From positions 1 to 64,000 of the forward strand of contig JAWKQN010000021.1 in NCBI GenBank assembly GCA_041390125.1: a stretch of DNA of 64,000 nucleotides. The letters run 5' to 3'. The DNA is from Gemmatimonadota bacterium (lineage in GTDB: Bacteria; Gemmatimonadota; Gemmatimonadetes; Longimicrobiales; Gaopeijiaceae). Under the pieces are notes generated by a model, which did no database searches, was not told where the DNA came from, and was given only the letters and a program-made list of their open reading frames with translations. Each line of letters begins with the position of its first letter. Position 1 is the stretch's first letter. Positions 27,023 through 36,055 of this stretch are shown in pieces. The position numbers and the translations under genes are program-made.

Positions 27023-28770
27023 AGTTCGGGACGCACCACCACCAGCCCGTTGTTCATGTCGGAGAGGTAGAGCAGGCCCCGGTGCAGCTGGGGTGCCCAG
27101 GTGCAGGTGCCGTCGGCGCTGGCGCATCCGAATCCCACTCCGTCGTACTGCAGTCCGAAGATCTCGCGACCCTGTCGTTCCAGGTCACCCAGCAGCTCGC
27201 CGCTCACGTCCAGCGCGCGCAGCCCGTTCTCGTACCACGCCAGGTAGAGGACCCCGGTCGCTTCGTCCAGCCAGAAATTGTGGGGCGTGGTGCCGGCGAC
27301 GCGGAAGGTGGCCACCTCGCGGGGCGCGCGCAGGTCGCGCACGTCCACCACGTGCATGTAGCCCGGGCTCGAGAAGTCCTCCTCGCCCACGAAGACGTAC
27401 CCCGCATCGGGCCAGTACCAGGCGTTGTGCGTCTGCCCGTTGAGCGCGCCGAGCCGGCTCACCTCCACCGGGTTCGTGGGCGAGCCGCCGGCGATGCCGT
27501 TGCCCACGTCGAGCACCACCAGACCGGCGTTCCAGTGCGAGAGGAAGGCGAGCCCGTCGCGCACGTAGACGTCGTGGAGGAAGCTGCTGCCGGCCCAGTA
27601 GCTGGCCACCACGGACGGAGCCCGTGGATCGGAGAGGTCCAGCACGCGCATGCCGTTGCCGACACCGTCCACGACCAGGTAGGCGTAGTCGCCCTCGATC
27701 CAGGCGTTGTGCACGCCGCTCTCCAGTCCCGCCGTGTAGCGCGAGAGCACCTGCGGCGCCGCCGGGTCGGACAGGTCCAGCACGGTCACGCCGTTCAGGC
27801 CATCGTTGGAGCCTTCGTGCGTGAGGACCGCGAGCTGTCCGTCCGCACGGACCTTCACGTCGTTGACGGTGCGGGCGTCCACGGTCAGGGTGCCCACCCG
27901 CACGGGCGCCACGGGGTCGGCCAGGCTCCACACGTGCAGGGCGTCCCCCACGCGGATGGACCCGTTGCGCGCGCGCTGACCCCAGGTGCCGGTGTAGGCC
28001 CACTCGCCGTGCACCCACAGGTCGGAGGTGTGCCGCTCCAGGACGGAGCCCTCGCCGACGCGGACGGCCTGTCCACCGAGGCCGCGGGCCTGCACCGTGA
28101 CGGCCCGCTCCGCGGTCGCGGCACCCACCTGCGCCCGGACCGTGAGCGAGCCCGGCGCATACGCCACGAGCGATCCGTCCGGCGCCACGAAGCCCGCGCC
28201 GGCGGGCGCGACGCTCCACGTGATCGCGGCCGGCGAGAGGGCGGCCCCGGCGCTGTCGGTGGCGCTCGCCACGTAGCGCGCCACGTCTCCCTGACGCACG
28301 TCGGTCGGGCCGGAGTCGAAGCGGACGGTGGCGCCCTCGAAGCCCTGGAGATCCGCAGCCGTGACGCGGACGTCGAGACGGCGCTCACCGTCCGGCGTGC
28401 GCGCGATGAGCTCGGCCCGGTATTCGCCGGGCTGGAGCAGGGTACCCGCATCCATCCCCACCGTCACCGTCACGGTCTGGCCGGGGGCCAGGGTGGGCAC
28501 GTCCGCCGGGGCGGCCGTGAGGCGGGCGCCGGGCACGCTGGCCGATCCTGCGTCCAGCACCGCGCCCGAGCGCAGCTCCACGGGGCCCACGGGCAGCGCG
28601 CCGCGGTTGCTCAGCACCACCGTGCCGGTCCCCGCGGCGTCGAGGCGCAATTCCGCGACGTCGAACGCGAGCGCGCCCTCGGGCCCGGTGGCGTCCCCGC
28701 ACGAGAGCCCGCCCGCGACCACGAGGAGCGTGGCGAGGAGCCTGGAGGTGGATGCGCTGCGGAGTTGCAT
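27019..28770 (-). CDS. LVIVD-repeat beta-propeller lipoprotein
   Basis: The 583-residue protein has a lipoprotein signal (RLLATLLVVAGGLSCGD), two immunoglobulin-like regions (about 30-220; the second, PTDVRQGDVARYVASATDSAG, resembles a Big-type fold) and a propeller of LVIVD repeats (about 240-583): NAWIEGDYAYLVVDGVGNGMRVLDLSDP, VYVRDGLAFLSHWNAGLVVLDV and similar, each shown in pieces. LVIVD proteins are surface-exposed and of unknown function. The ATG at 28770 gives the signal peptide. A second propeller gene follows, apparently coupled. Confidence 0.75.
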   Translation of the reverse strand: MQLRSASTSRLLATLLVVAGGLSCGDATGPEGALAFDVAELRLDAAGTGTVVLSNRGALPVGPVELRSGAVLDAGSASVPGARLTAAPADVPTLAPGQTVTVTVGMDAGTLLQPGEYRAELIARTPDGERRLDVRVTAADLQGFEGATVRFDSGPTDVRQGDVARYVASATDSAGAALSPAAITWSVAPAGAGFVAPDGSLVAYAPGSLTVRAQVGAATAERAVTVQARGLGGQAVRVGEGSVLERHTSDLWVHGEWAYTGTWGQRARNGSIRVGDALHVWSLADPVAPVRVGTLTVDARTVNDVKVRADGQLAVLTHEGSNDGLNGVTVLDLSDPAAPQVLSRYTAGLESGVHNAWIEGDYAYLVVDGVGNGMRVLDLSDPRAPSVVASYWAGSSFLHDVYVRDGLAFLSHWNAGLVVLDVGNGIAGGSPTNPVEVSRLGALNGQTHNAWYWPDAGYVFVGEEDFSSPGYMHVVDVRDLRAPREVATFRVAGTTPHNFWLDEATGVLYLAWYENGLRALDVSGELLGDLERQGREIFGLQYDGVGFGCASADGTCTWAPQLHRGLLYLSDMNNGLVVVRPEL

Positions 28771-28918
28771 GGACCGTCCGGAGGAGGGCGTGCGGTGCGA
28801 CTGCGCTTCAGGGAAAGATACGAGATTCCGGGGTCTTCCGTTGCCGGCGCCACGGAACGTCGGGGCGTCGCCTTCTGTAGCACAGGGTGTTCCAGAGGTC
28901 CCCCCCACAGGATGCCCC

Positions 28919-29578
28919 GTGTCTGCCTTCTATCCCCGGACCCACGTCGGGATCGCCGCCCTGGCCGCGTTGGCGGCCGTGGCCTGCGCCAGCACGCCTC
29001 AGGCCCCTCCGGCCGCCGGAGAGGCCCGTGGCGCCCTGCCCGACCTGGAGGGACGCAAGGTCATGGTGTTCCCGGTCCAGCGTCTGCGGGGCCTCGACCG
29101 GGACCTCGACCCCGCCGCGGAGGTGGCCTACGCCTTCGAGACCCGGGGTGGAGCGGAGTGGATCCTGCCGGCCGACCTGCGCCGGGCCGTCGAGCGCACG
29201 CCCGGCCTGGAGCTGAGCGCCGACGCGCTTCCGGTGGACGTCTTCCTGCGCGCGGAGGTGGACCGGATCGGGGACCCGCTGTTCGGCCTGCTGCGCCGGA
29301 TGGCCGCGGTGACCGGCGCCGACCTGGCGCTGGTGCCCGTGGAGGCGCGCCCGGGCGTCGGGCCCGGTGACGCCGCCGACGCCGGGGCCGCGTCCACGCT
29401 GCGCCGGGTGGAGATCGCGGCCACCCTCATCAACGCGCGGACCGGACGCGTGTTCTGGTTCGGGGTGGTCGACGCGGAGAGCGCGGGTGGGGACGCCGGC
29501 GCGCTGGCGGGCGCCGCCGAGGCGCTGGCGCGGGCCGTCACACCGCGACTCGACCGTCCGCTGCGGGAGGCGCTGTGA
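28919..29578 (+). CDS. Hypothetical lipoprotein
   Basis: A 219-residue protein starting at GTG with AGGA six bases upstream. The leader HVGIAALAALAAVACAS has a lipobox (AVAC, cysteine near 23). The mature part contains GRKVMVFPVQRLRGL and GADLALVPVEARPG, which looks like an alpha/beta domain similar to proteins that generate outer-membrane lipoproteins, but no family was recognised. The stop overlaps the GTG of the next lipoprotein, so they are a coupled pair. The role is unknown. Confidence 0.6.
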   Translation: MSAFYPRTHVGIAALAALAAVACASTPQAPPAAGEARGALPDLEGRKVMVFPVQRLRGLDRDLDPAAEVAYAFETRGGAEWILPADLRRAVERTPGLELSADALPVDVFLRAEVDRIGDPLFGLLRRMAAVTGADLALVPVEARPGVGPGDAADAGAASTLRRVEIAATLINARTGRVFWFGVVDAESAGGDAGALAGAAEALARAVTPRLDRPLREAL

Positions 29579-30075
29579 GGGCCCGGGCGTGGGTGCTCGT
29601 GCTGGCGCTGGGGGGGCTGGCCTGCGAGCAGGCGGCGCTGGAGGTCCCTACGGCCGAGGATGTCGTGGCCGCCTACGACTATTCGGGGCGCCTGGAGGCC
29701 GAGATGTCCGGCAACGTGGCCGAGGTCACGGTCTATCAGCCGAACCGTCAGTTGAGCCGCGGGGGCACGCTGTGGGCCAAGGTCGGCCCCTACGTCTTCC
29801 TGTTCAGCCGCGAGACCCAGTCCCTCTTCCAGCAGTGGGGTGGCCTGGCCGGCGTGCGGGTGATCACCCGGGCTCCCGGCGGGCAGGAGGTGGCGCGGGC
29901 GCTGCTCACGCGCGACACCTTCAACGACGTCACCTGGAACGGGGCCATCCTCGCCGCGGCCAAAGCCCGGCGCGACGGGACCAAGAGCCCGGGCCTGATC
30001 GAGGACCTCGTGCTCTTCGGCGAGGATCACACGACCTTCGAGTACTCGTCGCGCTACGTCCGCCCCGGACGTTGA
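29575..30075 (+). CDS. Hypothetical lipoprotein
   Basis: A 166-residue protein with the signal RARAWVLVLALGGLACEQ (lipobox GLAC). The rest is a small alpha/beta region with no recognised domain (VVAAYDYSGRLEAEMSG, LWAKVGPYVFLFSRE). The GTG start overlaps the upstream stop (GTGA), so it is the second gene of a lipoprotein pair. Both may work as a complex at the envelope, which is inference from coupling only. Confidence 0.6.
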   Translation: MRARAWVLVLALGGLACEQAALEVPTAEDVVAAYDYSGRLEAEMSGNVAEVTVYQPNRQLSRGGTLWAKVGPYVFLFSRETQSLFQQWGGLAGVRVITRAPGGQEVARALLTRDTFNDVTWNGAILAAAKARRDGTKSPGLIEDLVLFGEDHTTFEYSSRYVRPGR

Positions 30076-30157
30076 CGCGCTTGATTCGGCGGCGGGTGCG
30101 GGCGAGAATAGGCCCGCCTTTTCCAGACCCTTCCCGCTTCCGACGAAAGAGCAGGTC

Positions 30158-31174
30158 ATGGCCCGCACCATCACGGTGATTCCCGGGGACGGCATCGGCC
30201 CCGAGGTGACGCACGCCACGCTCGAGATCCTGGCCGCCGGCGGCGCCCAGCTCGAATACGACGAGCAGCTGGCCGGCGTCACCGCCCTGGAGCAGGTCAA
30301 GGACCCCATCCCCACGCCGACGCTGGAGTCCATCCAGACGCACAAGGTCGCGCTGAAGGGGCCGCTCACGACTCCGGTGGGCACCGGCTTCCGTTCGGTG
30401 AATGTGGCCATCCGCAAGGAATTCGATCTCTTCGCCAACGTGCGTCCGGCGCGCTCCCTCACCCGGGGTGGACGCTACGAGGACCTGGACCTGGTGCTCA
30501 TCCGCGAGAATACGGAAGGGCTCTACGTCGGGGTCGAGCACTACATCGGGATGCATGGCGATCCGCGCGCCGCGGCCGAGTCCGTGATGATCATCACGCG
30601 CTTCGGCGCCGAGCGCGTCATCGAGTACACCTTCGAGCTCGCCAAGCGCACCGGCCGCAAGAAGGTCACGCTGGCGCACAAGGCCAACATCCTCAAGTAC
30701 ACGCAGGGTCTCTTCCTCGACATCGGGCGCGAGATCGCCAAGCGCTACGAGGGCGAGATCGAGTTCGAGGACCGCATCATCGACGCCACGGCCATGCATC
30801 TCGTCATGGACCCGCACCAGTTCGACGTGCTGGTCATGGAGAACATGTTCGGCGACATCGTCAGCGACCTCATGGCCGGATTGATCGGCGGGCTCGGCAT
30901 GGCGCCGGCGGGCAACATCGGGAAGGACGTGGCCGTCTTCGAGGCCGTGCACGGCTCCGCGCCCGACATCGCGGGCAAGGGCGTGGCCAACCCCACGGCG
31001 CTGACGCTGGCCGGCTGCATGCTGCTGGATCACATCGGCGATACGGAGAGCGCCACCCGCATCCGCAGCGCCCTGGACGAGGTGCTCCTCGGTCGGTTGG
31101 CGCCCACCCGGGATCTCGGGGGCACCGCGGGTACGCGGGAGTTCACCGACGCCGTGATCCGCGCGATGAAGTGA
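30158..31174 (+). CDS. Isocitrate dehydrogenase, NAD-type
   Basis: A 338-residue beta-decarboxylating dehydrogenase. IPGDGIGPEV opens the fold. GFRSVNVAIRKEFDLFANVRP (residues about 75-95), with several arginines contacting the substrate, is the form seen in NAD-dependent isocitrate dehydrogenases rather than isopropylmalate dehydrogenases. The lysine/tyrosine catalytic pair region is HKANILKYTQGLF, and MENMFGDIVSDL holds the metal aspartates. The nucleotide loop HGSAPDIAGKGVANPTA has Asp-Ile, which favours NAD+. Homoisocitrate or 3-isopropylmalate cannot be ruled out. It feeds the TCA cycle at 2-oxoglutarate. The next gene overlaps the stop. Confidence 0.85.
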   Translation: MARTITVIPGDGIGPEVTHATLEILAAGGAQLEYDEQLAGVTALEQVKDPIPTPTLESIQTHKVALKGPLTTPVGTGFRSVNVAIRKEFDLFANVRPARSLTRGGRYEDLDLVLIRENTEGLYVGVEHYIGMHGDPRAAAESVMIITRFGAERVIEYTFELAKRTGRKKVTLAHKANILKYTQGLFLDIGREIAKRYEGEIEFEDRIIDATAMHLVMDPHQFDVLVMENMFGDIVSDLMAGLIGGLGMAPAGNIGKDVAVFEAVHGSAPDIAGKGVANPTALTLAGCMLLDHIGDTESATRIRSALDEVLLGRLAPTRDLGGTAGTREFTDAVIRAMK

Positions 31175-31530
31175 AGCACCACGCCTTCTCCTTCCTGGAC
31201 CGCTTCCCGGGCGAGAGCCTGACCTGCGTCCGCTGCCTGGAGCGGAAGCCCAAGTCGGAGTTCGACCGGTTGTTGTGGTGCGAGGCCTGCCGCGCGCGGG
31301 CCGCCGAACGCGCCAAGGCGGTCGGCTGGATGGGCGGAGGGGTCATCGCGCTGGTGGTCGGGCTCTACATCTGGCTGGTCGTCCGGCCCACGGGGCTGAT
31401 CCCGCAGCTCTGGCTGGCCGCGCTGGTGGCGGTCTATTGGCTGGGCGCCCGCTTCGTGCGCGAGATCGCGCTCGGCGTGATGCGCTACCGGAACAGCCGG
31501 GCCGCCGAGGCCCGGCCCCCCGAGGAGTAG
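31171..31530 (+). CDS. Small zinc-ribbon membrane protein, hypothetical
   Basis: A 119-residue protein. The N-terminus has two CxxC knuckles (TCVRCLERKPKSEF and WCEACRAR), forming a probable zinc ribbon. Two hydrophobic helices follow (about 56-72 and 78-100), with charged ends. The GTG start overlaps the isocitrate dehydrogenase stop, which suggests translational coupling. No family was recognised. Confidence 0.6.
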   Translation: MKHHAFSFLDRFPGESLTCVRCLERKPKSEFDRLLWCEACRARAAERAKAVGWMGGGVIALVVGLYIWLVVRPTGLIPQLWLAALVAVYWLGARFVREIALGVMRYRNSRAAEARPPEE

Positions 31531-31657
31531 CCGACCCATCCGCCCACCCCGGGGCCCGCCCGGGGTTCAAGGCGCCCCCCGGCCGATTAGATTTGGCCGT
31601 CCCCACGGGGCCCACGCCGCCCCCTCGCTCCGTTCCACGGTCCCCGAGACGACACGC

Positions 31658-32842
31658 ATGGCCGAGAGATTCCAGGGAGTCGACTTCTACGCGCTGGACG
31701 CGCACTTCTCCGAGGAGGAGCGCATGGTGCGCGACACCGTGCGCGAGTGGGTGGAGGACAAGGTCCTCCCGATCATCGGCGAGGCCTACGTCGAGCGGCG
31801 GTTCCCGCGCGATCTGATCCCCGAGATGGGCGAGCTGGGGCTGCTGGGCGCCAACCTCCCCGAGCAGTACGGCTGTGCGGGCCTCAACAACGTGGCCTAC
31901 GGGCTGATCATGCAGGAGATGGAGCGCGGCGACTCCGGGTTGCGCTCCTTCGCTTCCGTGCAGGGCGCCCTGGTCATGTACCCCATCTGGGCCTTCGGCA
32001 GCGAGGAGCATCGCACCACGTGGCTGCCGAAGCTGGCCAAGGGCGAGGCGGTGGGCTGCTTCGGCCTGACGGAGCCGGACTACGGCAGCAATCCGGCCGG
32101 CATGATCACCACCGCGCGCAAGACGTCGGACGGGTGGGTGTTGAACGGCACCAAGATGTGGATCACCAACGGCTCCATGGCGGACGTCGCGGTGGTCTGG
32201 GCCCAGACGGGCAGCCTGGGCGATGCCCGCGGCATCCGCGGCTTCGTGGTCCCCACGGACACGCCCGGATTCAGCGCGCGCGACCAGAAGGGGAAGTTGA
32301 GCCTGCTGGCCTCGGACACCAGCGAGCTCGCGCTGCAGGACGTGCACCTGCCGGAGTCGGCGCTCATGCCGAAGACGGAGGGGCTCAAGAACCCGCTGAT
32401 GTGCCTCACGCAGGCGCGCTACGGCATTGCCTGGGGCGCCGTGGGTGCCGCCATGGCCTGCTACCACGAGGCGGTCTCCTACGCGAAGACCCGCGTCATG
32501 TTCGACGGCCCCATCGGCGGGAAGCAGATCCAACAGGTGCGCCTGGCCGACATGCTGACCCGCATCACCCAGGGGCAGCTCCTGGCGTATCACCTGGGCC
32601 GCATGAAGGACGGAGGCACCATGACACCGCAGCAGGTCTCGATGGCCAAGCGCGCCAACGTGGACATGGCGTGCGAGTGCGCGCGTGAAGCGCGCCGCCT
32701 GCTCGGCGGCAACGGCATCCTGGTGGAGTATTCCGCCATGCGGCACATGGCGAACCTGGAATCGGTCTACACCTACGAGGGGACGCACGACATCCACTCG
32801 CTGGTGCTGGGGCAGGCGGCGACGGGCATCGCCGCCTACTGA
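31658..32842 (+). CDS. Acyl-CoA dehydrogenase, glutaryl-CoA dehydrogenase type
   Basis: The 394-residue flavoenzyme matches glutaryl-CoA dehydrogenase along its length: DFYALDAHFSEEERMVRDTVREWV (N-terminal helical domain), CFGLTEPDYGSNPAGM and WITNGSMADVAVVWA (FAD site), ARYGIAWGAVGAAMACYHEAV, and the catalytic-base region VYTYEGTHDIHSLVLGQAATG. The YEGTHDIH glutamate is that of GCDHs. It oxidises (and in the GCDH type decarboxylates) glutaryl-CoA in lysine/tryptophan breakdown. The electron acceptor ETF is not adjacent. It is monocistronic and ends in a stem-loop shared with the convergent desaturase. Confidence 0.85.
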   Translation: MAERFQGVDFYALDAHFSEEERMVRDTVREWVEDKVLPIIGEAYVERRFPRDLIPEMGELGLLGANLPEQYGCAGLNNVAYGLIMQEMERGDSGLRSFASVQGALVMYPIWAFGSEEHRTTWLPKLAKGEAVGCFGLTEPDYGSNPAGMITTARKTSDGWVLNGTKMWITNGSMADVAVVWAQTGSLGDARGIRGFVVPTDTPGFSARDQKGKLSLLASDTSELALQDVHLPESALMPKTEGLKNPLMCLTQARYGIAWGAVGAAMACYHEAVSYAKTRVMFDGPIGGKQIQQVRLADMLTRITQGQLLAYHLGRMKDGGTMTPQQVSMAKRANVDMACECAREARRLLGGNGILVEYSAMRHMANLESVYTYEGTHDIHSLVLGQAATGIAAY

Positions 32843-32849
32843 GCGCGCC

Positions 32850-32879
32850 GCGCGCCCGCGCTACGCTGCGCGGGCGCGC
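32850..32879. terminator. Strong GC hairpin between convergent genes
   Basis: A perfect 12-bp stem GCGCGCCCGCGC / GCGCGGGCGCGC with a six-base loop TACGCT lies between the acyl-CoA dehydrogenase stop and the end of the desaturase gene. It lacks a T-tract but is symmetric, so it could serve both strands. Confidence 0.5.
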
Positions 32880-34099
32880 GTGGCCGTGTCCCGCTCCCGC
32901 TCCAGTCCGCGCCGTTCCGCCTCCGCGAAGCCGATCATGCGCTCATCGCGCTCACACCAGAGGTTGAGGCGCGTGAGGGCCCAGGTGTCGCGGATCCGCA
33001 GGGTGCGCGGCTCCTGCAGCTCCGGGCTGGAGTCCATGCATTCCTGCAAGCGGTAGTTGGGGATGCGGGCGCACAGGTGGTGCACGTGGTGGAGCCCGAT
33101 GCTGGCCGTGATCCACTGCAGCGGCTTCGGCAGCGCCAGGTGTGAGGATCCCTTCAGCGCGGCATCGAAGTAGTCCCAGTCGGGCGGACGCTCCCAGTAG
33201 GTGTCCTCGAACTGGTGCTGGACGTAGAACAGCCAGACGCCGACCGAGCAGGTGACCACCAGGACCGGCGTATGCACCAGCAGAAGGCGCTCCCAGCCGA
33301 CCAGCAGGAGCATGGCGCCGACCACGCCCACGAGGCAGAGGTTCGTGAGCCAGATGCTGCGCCAGGCCTGGGTCCAGGAGCGCGGCACCTCCCGCGGGTA
33401 CCGCTGCTTGAGCACGAAATGCCACAGCGGGCCGATCCCGAAGAGCACGGCCGGGTGGCGGTAGATCCGGTAGGCGAGCCGGCCGCGCGGCGAGCGCTCC
33501 AGGTATTCGTCCACCGTCAGGGTGACCACGTCCCCGAACCCCCGCCGCTCCAGGTCGCCGTTGTGCGCGTGATGATGCGCGTGCGTGCGGCGCCAGTAGT
33601 GGTAGGGGATGAGCGTCAGCACCCCGATCCAGTGCCCCACGATGTCCGCCGTGCGGCGGGAGCGGAAGAACGACCCGTGCCCACAGTCGTGCTGGATCAT
33701 GAAGAGCCGCAGCAGGAATCCCGATGTCGGGAGTGCGAGCAGCAGCGTGAGCAGGTAGTGCACCTCGAGCGCCCGGAACGCCAGGTACCACGACGCGAAG
33801 AAGGCCGCCGCGGTGCCGAGGAGCTGGGTGGTGCTGCGCCAGGGTTGGGGTCCGCGGTACGGGTCCGTCAGCGCGTTGAAGTGCGCGGCCCGGGCGCGGT
33901 CGGGGGAGGTCCGGTGTGGGCTTCCGATGGGTCGGTTCCGGTGGGGGGGACTGAGGGGCCGGTCGATCGGTGGCCCAACGTACGGACTCGTCCGCCCGGA
34001 TGCGAATGGCCACCGCGGCCCGCCGTCCCGCCCACCGACGGGACGGCCCGTTCGTCGATCGGCGGGCGGGAGCGCCTGCGCGGCCGGGCGCGTCCCCAC
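32861..34099 (-). CDS. Fatty-acid desaturase (membrane di-iron)
   Basis: The conserved core (about 330 residues) has all three histidine boxes: HDCGHGSFF, HAHHHAHNG, and GLHHVHHL near the C-terminus, plus several hydrophobic segments. It resembles bacterial desaturases of the DesA/OLE1-like class and would introduce a double bond into acyl chains of membrane lipids. The start is uncertain. The GTG at 34099 has GGTGGAG upstream but gives a 75-residue Pro/Arg-rich leader. The homologous region begins near 33,890, where only CTG is in frame. The gene diverges from the PQQ-type propeller gene. Confidence 0.8.
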   Translation of the reverse strand: MGTRPAAQALPPADRRTGRPVGGRDGGPRWPFASGRTSPYVGPPIDRPLSPPHRNRPIGSPHRTSPDRARAAHFNALTDPYRGPQPWRSTTQLLGTAAAFFASWYLAFRALEVHYLLTLLLALPTSGFLLRLFMIQHDCGHGSFFRSRRTADIVGHWIGVLTLIPYHYWRRTHAHHHAHNGDLERRGFGDVVTLTVDEYLERSPRGRLAYRIYRHPAVLFGIGPLWHFVLKQRYPREVPRSWTQAWRSIWLTNLCLVGVVGAMLLLVGWERLLLVHTPVLVVTCSVGVWLFYVQHQFEDTYWERPPDWDYFDAALKGSSHLALPKPLQWITASIGLHHVHHLCARIPNYRLQECMDSSPELQEPRTLRIRDTWALTRLNLWCERDERMIGFAEAERRGLERERDTATRARAA

Positions 34100-34157
34100 T
34101 AGGCTCCACCCAGGGACGCGCGCGGCGCGCGCCCGGAGCCCGAGCGGGGAGGCGGCG

Positions 34158-36002
34158 GTGGGGTGGACGGCGGTGGTGGGCGCCCTGGCGGCGATCGTGA
34201 TGCAGCAAGGCGGGACGCAGCAGGCGCCCGCGCCGCCGGTGGCCATGTTCGCCGGAGGGCCGGCCCACACCGGGGTGAGCGCGGCGCGGCCGCTGGCCGT
34301 TCCCGGGCGGGTGCGCTGGTCCCTCCGGATGGACGGCCCGGTCCGGTCCTCTCCGGTCATCGCGGGCGGATCGGTCTGGGTGGGTGGGGGGGACGGCGCC
34401 CTCTACCGGGTCCGTCTCTCCGACGGCCACGTGGTGTGGCGTCACGACCTCGGCCGGCCCGTCCAAGCGGCCCCGGCCGTGGACGACCAGACCGTCTATG
34501 CCGTGGACGTGGACGGGGCCATCTCGGCGGTCGGCCGGGACGACGGAGCCCTCCGGTGGCACGTACGGGTGGGCCCGGCCCTGCCCTGGGCGTGGGGCGG
34601 GGAGGGGTGGGACTACCTGGGCTCCTCGCCCGTGGTGGTCGGGCACACCCTGGTGGCCGGGGCGGGGGACGGGGTCGTGCGGGCCGTGGACACCCGCTCG
34701 GGCGAGGTGCTGTGGTCGGTGGCCACGGGCGGCCGGGTGCGCTCCAGCCCGGCGGTGGCGGACGGGGTCGTCTACGTGGGCAGCGCGGACGGGATCGTGC
34801 GGGCGCTGCGGCTGGAGGACGGCAGCGAGGTCTGGAGCTTCCGGACGGAGGGCCACACCCTGGACTCGGCGGCCTTCGGGTTCGACCGCCGCACCGTGAC
34901 GGGGGGCCCCACGGTGGTCGGGGACCGGGTGCTGGTGGGCTCCCGGGATGCGCGCATGTACGCGCTGGACCGGGCGACCGGTCGCACCCTGTGGGCGGAG
35001 GACGACTCCAGCTCGGCGTGGGTCATCGCCACACCGGCGGTCGTGGACGGGCGGGTCATCTTCGGCCGCTCCAGCTCCGCCAAGGTGCAGGCCCTGTCCC
35101 TGGTGGACGGCGCGTTGCTCTGGGAGGCCGCGGCCGGGGCGCTGGTGTTCAGCTCGGCCACGGTGGCCGGCGGCACGGCGTTCCTGACCACCGGTGGGGG
35201 CGCGCTGCTGGCCCTGGACGCCGCGACCGGAGAGCGCCGGTGGAGCCGCCGGCTGGACGGGCCCAGCTGGACCACACCGGCGCTCGCCGACGGCGTCCTG
35301 GTGGTGGGGACGGACGCGGGGACCCTGCTCGCGCTGGAGGAGGCGGAAGCCGGCCAGCCGCGGGTGGCGGTCTTCCAGGACTCCACCCTCTTCCAGGCCT
35401 CGATCACGGCCCGGCGGGGGATCGACACGCGGCTGGCCCGCCAGCTGACGGCGCGCGGGCACGAGCGGCTCGATCGGGCGGGGCTCGTCCGCTTCCTGGA
35501 GGAGCGCACCCGGGACGGCGCACCGAGCGCCGTGGTCATGGCCACCGACGTGATCCCCCCCGAGCTGCTCGAGCCCGGGCCCGACACAGGACCGCTGCGG
35601 CAGTACCTGGAGCGAGGTGGCCGGATCGTCTGGGTGGGCGATCCCCCGCGGTGGGCGCTGTGGGACCCCGAGGCCCAGCGCTTCGGGCTGGACATCGTGC
35701 GGGCCCGCGAGGTCACGGACGTGGACCACGCGCCGTGGGTCTCCGACGCCCGGGTTCATCGGCCCACGCCCGCGGGTGTAGCTTGGGGGTTGGAGGGGTG
35801 GTGGATCGGGCCGGGCGGGGTGGACCCCACCGCCGTCACCACGGTGCTCGCTTCCGACGAAGAGGGACGCGCGGCCGCATGGGTGAAGTCGTTCGGAGGA
35901 CCGCCGGGCTCGGGCTGGGTGTGGCTGCCCGTGGCCACCGAGGAGCGCCTGTGGCCGGCCGTGGCGCGGGTGGCGGAGGCGGGGATCCTGGTGGCGTTCT
36001 AG
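34158..36002 (+). CDS. PQQ-type beta-propeller repeat protein, secreted
   Basis: About 614 residues from the GTG at 34158 with GGGGAGG upstream. A short signal (VGWTAVVGALAAIVM) is followed by PQQ-like blades (about 30-390): GRVRWSLRMDGPVRSSPVIAGGSVWVGGGDGALYRV, GEVLWSVATGGRVRSSPAVADGVVYVGSADGIV and others, in pieces. The C-terminal part (about 430-610) is an alpha/beta domain with no match. Such propellers act as quinoprotein dehydrogenase or BamB-like scaffolds. PQQ-coordinating residues are not obvious, so BamB-like scaffolding is possible. The downstream LytTR gene starts 54 bases later. Confidence 0.7.
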   Translation: MGWTAVVGALAAIVMQQGGTQQAPAPPVAMFAGGPAHTGVSAARPLAVPGRVRWSLRMDGPVRSSPVIAGGSVWVGGGDGALYRVRLSDGHVVWRHDLGRPVQAAPAVDDQTVYAVDVDGAISAVGRDDGALRWHVRVGPALPWAWGGEGWDYLGSSPVVVGHTLVAGAGDGVVRAVDTRSGEVLWSVATGGRVRSSPAVADGVVYVGSADGIVRALRLEDGSEVWSFRTEGHTLDSAAFGFDRRTVTGGPTVVGDRVLVGSRDARMYALDRATGRTLWAEDDSSSAWVIATPAVVDGRVIFGRSSSAKVQALSLVDGALLWEAAAGALVFSSATVAGGTAFLTTGGGALLALDAATGERRWSRRLDGPSWTTPALADGVLVVGTDAGTLLALEEAEAGQPRVAVFQDSTLFQASITARRGIDTRLARQLTARGHERLDRAGLVRFLEERTRDGAPSAVVMATDVIPPELLEPGPDTGPLRQYLERGGRIVWVGDPPRWALWDPEAQRFGLDIVRAREVTDVDHAPWVSDARVHRPTPAGVAWGLEGWWIGPGGVDPTAVTTVLASDEEGRAAAWVKSFGGPPGSGWVWLPVATEERLWPAVARVAEAGILVAF

Positions 36003-36055
36003 CACGGCGGGCCGGGGCGCCCGGAGGACGCGGGTCCCGGCTGCCCTCCACCCCC

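Noticed and set aside
32862..36005. Very long minus-strand open frame across the desaturase and propeller genes
   Set aside because: It is a shadow frame: low complexity, spans two real genes of opposite orientation and has no domain.
34163..36055. Long upstream extension of the LytTR gene
   Set aside because: It is out of frame with, and inside, the well-supported PQQ propeller gene, and is Gly/Arg-rich with no domain.
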